Shown piece after piece: positions 35,201-36,389 of a stretch of 36,389 bases of DNA. The notes below the pieces were generated by a model that saw only the letters and a list, made by a program, of their open reading frames with translations, ran no database searches and was not told the DNA's origin. Source of the stretch: Eximiradius sp. GTDB lineage: Bacteria; Bacteroidota; Ignavibacteria; Kapaibacteriales; UBA2268. The DNA lies in contig CAKZLY010000004.1 of assembly GCA_937127445.1 (NCBI GenBank), positions 1-36,389 on the forward strand, given 5' to 3'. Numbering within the stretch: position 1 is the stretch's first letter; every line of letters begins with the position of its first letter. The position numbers and the translations under genes are program-made.

Positions 35201-36389
35201 CGGACATTCTTGGAGTAACTCGCTCAACAACAGCCCCGACAATAGGAGCATACGAAAATGCTATACTAATAGGCGTACCAATGCTGCTGTCGCCATCAAA
35301 CGGACAAGAGAACATATCAATATCAGCAATATTAGAATGGGGTTCCGTATATACAGCGACGGGCTACAATTTACAGGTTTCTACCTCGCCAACATTTGCA
35401 ACGTTTGTGTATAACGATACAGTAACAGCATTGCAAAAGCAATTGACAGGGTTGTCGTACAACACAGTATATTACTGGCGAGTGCGTGCAGTGCGCCCAG
35501 GTGTAATAGGTGGATGGTCAGAAGTATACAATTTCCGTACACAATTGCCACCATTGGGAGTGCCGAGCTTATCACAACCGTTCGACAATGCAACAAATGT
35601 ATCGATAAATCCGACATTTAGCTGGTCAAGCGTAGCAACTACGACAGGTTACCAATTGCAAGTAGCGAGCGATGCAACATTCACGAATGTAGTTAAAGAT
35701 GAAACATCAACTACCACAAGCAAAGCAGTAACCGGCTTAAGCTACAATACACAATATTGGTGGCGAGTAAGAGCATTACGTGGAAGCGAACAAGGTTCTT
35801 GGAGCAGCATACGCACATTTACCACGATTGTGCAGCTACTGCCGCCAACATTGCAAACACCAGCGAATTTAGCAACGAACGTAACAATAAATCCGGCATT
35901 GAACTGGGATGCATACCCAACAGCGACAGGCTACAAGATACAAGTATCTACAAGCAGCACATTTGCAACTACGATAGTCAATGAAACAGTAACAGGTACA
36001 AGTCGTTCGTTGAGCAACTTGCAGTATCTAACGACATACTACTGGCGAGTAAAATCAGTTCGTGGTAGCGAAGAGAGCGATTGGTCAACAGTGTGGTCGT
36101 TTACGACGCAGAATGTACCACTGGTGGCACCTGTGCTAACTTCACCGACGAACAATGCAGTAGATGTATCAATATCCCCGACATTACAATGGAATGCAGC
36201 AGCGACAGCGACAGGCTACAAGATACAAGTATCTACAAGCAGCACATTTGCAACTACGATAGTCAATGAAACAGTAACAGGTACAAGTCGTTCGTTGAGC
36301 AACTTGCAGTATCTAACGACATACTACTGGCGAGTAAAATCAGTTCGTGGTAGCGAAGAGAGCGATTGGTCAACAGTGTGGTCGTTTAC
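26266..36389 (+). CDS. Giant secreted beta-helix/Ig/Fn3 surface protein (3' end outside window)
   Basis: One open frame of 3374 codons without a stop, running off the window. Signal peptide MIKSFTRFILIALLFVVGYS, predicted cleavage near LNA-Q (residue 24). Four super-modules follow. Each has a header with GN..V.I..DL.E and a TIDGR(V/I)N element, a parallel beta-helix of Asn/Ser/Thr/Tyr-rich rungs of about 26-29 residues, a cap containing YIP(S/A)GI and NYNNYFVSGS, and a closing DLxGNTRSTTxPxIGAFE motif like that of choice-of-anchor-Q proteins. Ig-like linkers (YYRKKTN...NGWKY...EYFVIAQD) follow the first three; Fn3 domains follow the fourth. It is surely exported and very likely displayed or released at the surface as an elongated rod. 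The route (type IX secretion) would need the missing C-terminus. Adhesin, stalk or polysaccharide-binding roles are possible; none is shown. Confidence 0.9.
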   Translation, partial: MIKSFTRFILIALLFVVGYSLNAQVIVQTSQDTATYTSLKLAFDAINVGAFTGNIEVLIDDNLVETDPPVLKASGVGSANYTSVVIFPTSEYTISGSIGSYKAIIILEDADNVTIDGRVNRTGNLNGLTIQNTATSNAAGIWVARSSSGNGANNVTIRNVNVIGASASTSSIFGIVSGLYSTSSFTSAGTNNTTKILNCNVYRAYYGIRIYASSSPRATGIEIRNNNIGNNATAGDGCYYGYYTYYTEGLIMDNNKLSINSSSACYSYYIYYANNSVITNNTVENTTTGSTLYGYYTPYLTNSLLENNSIKNSVSTAFYGVYLTSTSTGNTFNNCEISNISGSSTMYCWYVLGTSANNTFNNCTIKNISNSSTSALAAIYNSSGSNNDYNGLKISNIQGNANVYGIYLASAANTTVRNCEITNISTGSASTTTSAYGIYVSSSCDQSRFINNSISRIFDAVNKTSFQYIPSGIMLFGSINHQIYNNSINIYGNKTVSGSTQGFSAGIALNTSVTGCDIRNNSIVNTQINSVASSKSFAIYFGADAPFNSGTVNYNNYFVSGSNAVLAGIGSTDFTNLTAFKNRDTLKNTNSISVNPLYNSNTNLRPYYGSPLIAAGTPLSLVTTDLDGNTRSTTSPSIGAFEIEGDFIAPEIVFQPILNTTSTSNVTLLVGISDNTAVDTVNKPRLYYRKKTNLNTFIDNTNQTNGWKYVEPISISGNSFTFEIDYSKIYGGVYQGTAIEYFVIAQDINNPANVAVSDGKFTVSPSSVNLTISNFPVAVTSNYVIAAPLSGVIQVGQGQTYTSLTKPGGVFELLQLSVLTGDLDIQITSDLEETGQIPLEAITSQGGSYFIKIYPTGNYTISGTGDAIIRLEDADRVIIDGRVNATGNTPALTIVNNGPGAVIWLYRGDKFSANGARNNTIRYCNIVSSNPSSAGYYGIVLSGKASLTSGAAGNIDNVIEYNNIYRAYFGIRAYGASDGYLTGLKIRNNNFGNNLTEGDGLYYAIYTYFCDFPEITDNNILSNSSSVHYGMYVYYCNNALIQGNSIQSTSTSTFYAIYVGYNNNSLVTENEISNTSSTTIYGNYLYYCNNSTSSNNLIQNNISSSAQYLIYSYYGSANTITNNKILNNQGGSSVAYGVYVYYHSNGIVTNNIIKNLSSTTTANGIYVYNSSSNITNALIANNTIQNLSNSSATTGIAGIDLYYAHQTKLYNNAISGVSKTSATTDPLYIPAGIRIRYGTDIQVYHNTVHITGDFSNVGGDLNSAALVINYSTATAWNVRNNTFSNNAVATPNSESYAIVIPDAASLTNSIIDYNNYYVSGSNGVLGNFAGVDRPTLVLWKAATNQDQNSMNFAPVFNSDIDVIPFTNAFMGLGTPIAAVTTDLFGNTRSTTAPAIGAFETFGDYVPPTINLSLLGHTVSTGNRSTTAVINDLSGVSTGAYAPRIYFKKKTNANTYVDNTPATNGWKYTVATGTAPNFSFTINTALIHGGVSVGDEIEYFVVAQDNSAVHKVALSHGEFTTEPSSVQLVAANFPIKRLYVSYKVKPQVAGIIEVGAGKQFENLTGMNGVFAYINNRVLSGNLHIKLTSDLVEPGTIRLQEIPSDATTPYTIYIYPTTEIEISGPAQNALITFEDVDNLVFDGRINMTGTENAVTLENTQSSQAVLWIKKGTLSTSNGANNVTVRNLNIIGPSSTSTCYGIIVGGGTSISAAGGNRNVQLLYNNVYRSYYGIRVYASSADKSFGTKIKFNSFGNNAAPNDGHYYALYVYYADSTEITHNTFKVSTTSTIYNLYCYYSNNTFVYSNTFANSTASSTYYGIYLSYSHNSTALNNIIESNNLTSTLYGIYPYYSNNVNVSNNIIRNNQISSAYYIYPYYGSDNSVIGNTIENNTSSYHYGIYNYYSTNPTIESNVTRNNTAINSFYGLYLSSPGAGNFNYNEIVDNTANSSTYGIYLSSGGNSNIIGNTIKNLQGGSSTYGIYLTSSANVKILANKIGYIRQISGTSTSYCDGIYVGSSCNNTEIVNNEIAGIYDYINKTSNVYIPSGIRIHASVGHKIYYNSVNMYGNTYSTSTAAGASTALMIYTSSTNNIDVRNNVFVNTMTGPSNYKGYAIYITSGASLTNSTFNYNNYFVDGPNGKLAFITQDIDTFPVLQALTGQDINSLNVNPLFNNNEVLVPVDGSPLEGAGTPILAYSTDILGNMRSTSVPFIGAYEVSGDLVPPSITFVPLLNTSETTNRTIQATVLDYSGVNNTLNPPRIYFRKKSNANVFIDNTPATDGWKYTTGAGSGYSFNFTIDYNLLYGGVAPGDEIEYFIIAQDNSPNQLTGASSGIFNIAPVSTLLNVNNFPVENVKHSYFISIPFAGIIEVGQGKPFTSLTNSDGLFAALNNSVLVGNLQVRITSNLTETGTVPLKKIVCENNNPYTISIYPAGNYTISGAAPTSMITLDGAERVTIDGRINRTGTTNALTIQNTQSSAAVIRMINSVKNITIRNCNVISAAATSTCYGIVASAPSSLTTGSGGNDSIAILYNNIYRAYYGIRLAGVSGEPIIAPRVIGNKFGNNGTSGDGHYYALYVSYSSYATIDSNNIHVNSSSACYTLYNYYNVNSSVKYNTIRYQGTSSFYAIYNYYSDFSDVSYNRIENSNSSLIYALYSYYPKSATYTGNIIRNNSSTSTTYYIYSYYTQSSTFSNNIVENNLSTSTQYLAYLYYGNTTTLSNNIFRNNNNTGTSTVYGIYVYYHPNAVITGNTISGITANSTLSGIYVYSASTSTTSNNTQIRNNLIENINRTATSTTSYVAGIAIGGNANNTQITNNIIRNINDLTPQTTATYIPSGIRINGSTGHTIAYNTVDLSGEYTANGATMSSAFVIAVTDLTGCTIKNNTFNNSMYGVSGSRSYAVFHDGTGFTGGELNYNNYFVSGSQGIVAYFSGDLPNLATWRTLTNADANSISANPQFANPAYRDYRPLVGSPLAGAGSPVSGVTTDILGVTRSTTAPTIGAYENAILIGVPMLLSPSNGQENISISAILEWGSVYTATGYNLQVSTSPTFATFVYNDTVTALQKQLTGLSYNTVYYWRVRAVRPGVIGGWSEVYNFRTQLPPLGVPSLSQPFDNATNVSINPTFSWSSVATTTGYQLQVASDATFTNVVKDETSTTTSKAVTGLSYNTQYWWRVRALRGSEQGSWSSIRTFTTIVQLLPPTLQTPANLATNVTINPALNWDAYPTATGYKIQVSTSSTFATTIVNETVTGTSRSLSNLQYLTTYYWRVKSVRGSEESDWSTVWSFTTQNVPLVAPVLTSPTNNAVDVSISPTLQWNAAATATGYKIQVSTSSTFATTIVNETVTGTSRSLSNLQYLTTYYWRVKSVRGSEESDWSTVWSF
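26338..28620 (+). repeat. Super-module 1 (header, beta-helix, cap, Ig-like linker)
   Basis: Header YTSLKLAFDAIN at about 26371, DGRVN at 26623, then rungs such as LYGYYTPYLTNSLLENNSIK and FYGVYLTSTSTGNTFNNCEI. The cap is YIPSGIMLFGSINHQIYNNS, followed by NYNNYFVSGSNAVLA near 27922. The closer RSTTSPSIGAFE spans 28156-28191, and the Ig-like linker (IAPEIVFQPILN to SNFPV) follows. DGRVN-to-DGRVN distance to super-module 2 is 2280 bp. Confidence 0.8.
28621..30894 (+). repeat. Super-module 2 (header, beta-helix, cap, Ig-like linker)
   Basis: Header VGQGQTYTSLTKPGGVFELL, DGRVN at 28903, then rungs with repeated YGxYVYY strings. The cap is YIPAGIRIRYGTDIQVYHNT, followed by DYNNYYVSGSNGVLG near 30199. 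The closer RSTTAPAIGAFE spans 30427-30462, and the Ig-like linker has IYFKKKTNANTYVDNTPA. The DGRVN-to-DGRIN distance to super-module 3 is again 2280 bp. Confidence 0.8.
30895..33336 (+). repeat. Super-module 3 (header, beta-helix, cap, Ig-like linker)
   Basis: Header VGAGKQFENLTGMNGVFAYI, DGRIN at 31183, then a longer beta-helix with rungs such as YGIYPYYSNNVNVSNNIIRN. The cap is YIPSGIRIHASVGHKIYYNS, followed by NYNNYFVDGPNGKLA. The closer RSTSVPFIGAYE spans 32863-32898, and the Ig-like linker has IYFRKKSNANVFIDNTPA. The distance from its DGRIN to that of super-module 4 is 2436 bp, 52 codons longer than the first two periods, about two extra rungs. Confidence 0.8.
33337..35268 (+). repeat. 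Super-module 4 (header, beta-helix, cap, closer without Ig linker)
   Basis: Header VGQGKPFTSLTNSDGLFAAL, DGRIN at 33619, rungs such as YATIDSNNIHVNSSSACYTL, cap YIPSGIRINGSTGHTIAYNT, then NYNNYFVSGSQGIVA near 34984. The closer RSTTAPTIGAYE spans 35221-35256. In place of an Ig-like linker, Fn3 domains start at once. Codon choice changes within the last ~100 bp of this module, inside the closer region. Confidence 0.8.
35920..36104 (+). repeat. 185-bp direct repeat, copy 1
   Basis: Identical base for base to 36205-36389, offset 285 bp, within Fn3 domain 3. Synonymous sites are also identical, unlike the other Fn3 domains. Confidence 0.95.
36205..36389 (+). repeat. 185-bp direct repeat, copy 2 (may continue past the window)
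   Basis: Identical to 35920-36104. Identity reaches the last base of the window, so the true repeat may be longer. Confidence 0.95.

Larger units (their letters stand above)
35269..36389 (+). repeat. Array of at least four fibronectin type III domains
   Basis: Four Fn3-like units with the pattern P.L..P.n...v...p.l.W......GY.lQVs....F......t......l..L.Y.T.YYWRVr.....G....W........F.T. The W of the WRV motif is at 35476, 35761, 36043 and 36328, so the period is 94-95 residues. The fourth domain is cut by the window edge. These domains are common spacers before C-terminal surface-anchoring or secretion signals in Bacteroidota-group proteins. Confidence 0.88.

Noticed and set aside
26565-36269. 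Many short frames on both strands inside the giant gene
   Set aside because: All lie within one stop-free frame beginning at 26266; their strange Leu/Ile- or Ser-rich proteins are out-of-frame readings of the repeats.

Overview
The window looks like chromosome from an AT-rich member of the Bacteroidota/Chlorobiota group, possibly an Ignavibacteria- or Kapabacteria-like lineage. The evidence is a DUF4835 protein next to ruvB, a TonB-dependent receptor, an outer-membrane barrel with an N-terminal helix-hairpin-helix region, a secreted tricorn-type protease, a giant secreted beta-helix/Fn3 protein, and at least two promoters of the Bacteroidota form TTG-N19-TAnnTTTG. The lineage is inferred from gene content; there is no rRNA or tRNA here to confirm it.

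Layout. Positions 1-48 hold the first 16 codons of a minus-strand secreted protein, with an (AAAT)n tract just upstream. From 484 to 7610 all genes are on the minus strand: a SAM methyltransferase; a cytochrome pair (a five-haem-motif c-type cytochrome followed by an outer-membrane barrel with one haem motif); CheV; a TonB-dependent receptor; and a small membrane-anchored unknown. From 7810 to 10082 plus-strand genes encode a D15/BamA-like barrel, a J-domain protein and a gamma-carbonic-anhydrase-like protein. A bidirectional terminator separates these from the minus-strand pair DUF4835-ruvB. From 12354 to 16920 plus-strand genes encode an extremely acidic protein, the HhH/barrel protein and an OPT-family transporter with a strong terminator. 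From 17227 to 22143 a minus-strand run encodes a double-Cache sensor kinase, CheW, uracil phosphoribosyltransferase, an RluE-like pseudouridine synthase and a secreted FlgD-Ig-like protein. From 22261 to 25986 come DUF1810 and the tricorn-type protease.

The last 10.1 kb (26266 to the window edge) is a single reading frame with no stop. I read it codon by codon: 3374 codons without a termination codon. It encodes a secreted solenoid of four long super-modules. Each has a header, a parallel beta-helix of about 26-29-residue Tyr/Asn/Ser-rich rungs, a conserved cap and a closing RSTT-P-IGA-E motif. The first three are followed by an Ig-like linker and the fourth by an array of Fn3 domains. Codon usage changes abruptly near 35150, at the join between solenoid and Fn3 array, and two Fn3 domains share a 185-bp identical stretch. 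This suggests a mosaic gene assembled by domain shuffling, and it is the most interesting object in the window.

Functionally the window is mostly envelope biology: outer-membrane import, haem proteins at the cell surface, chemosensory adaptors, peptide breakdown (tricorn) and peptide uptake (OPT), and a giant surface protein. No CRISPR array, insertion sequence, integrase or RNA gene was recognised.
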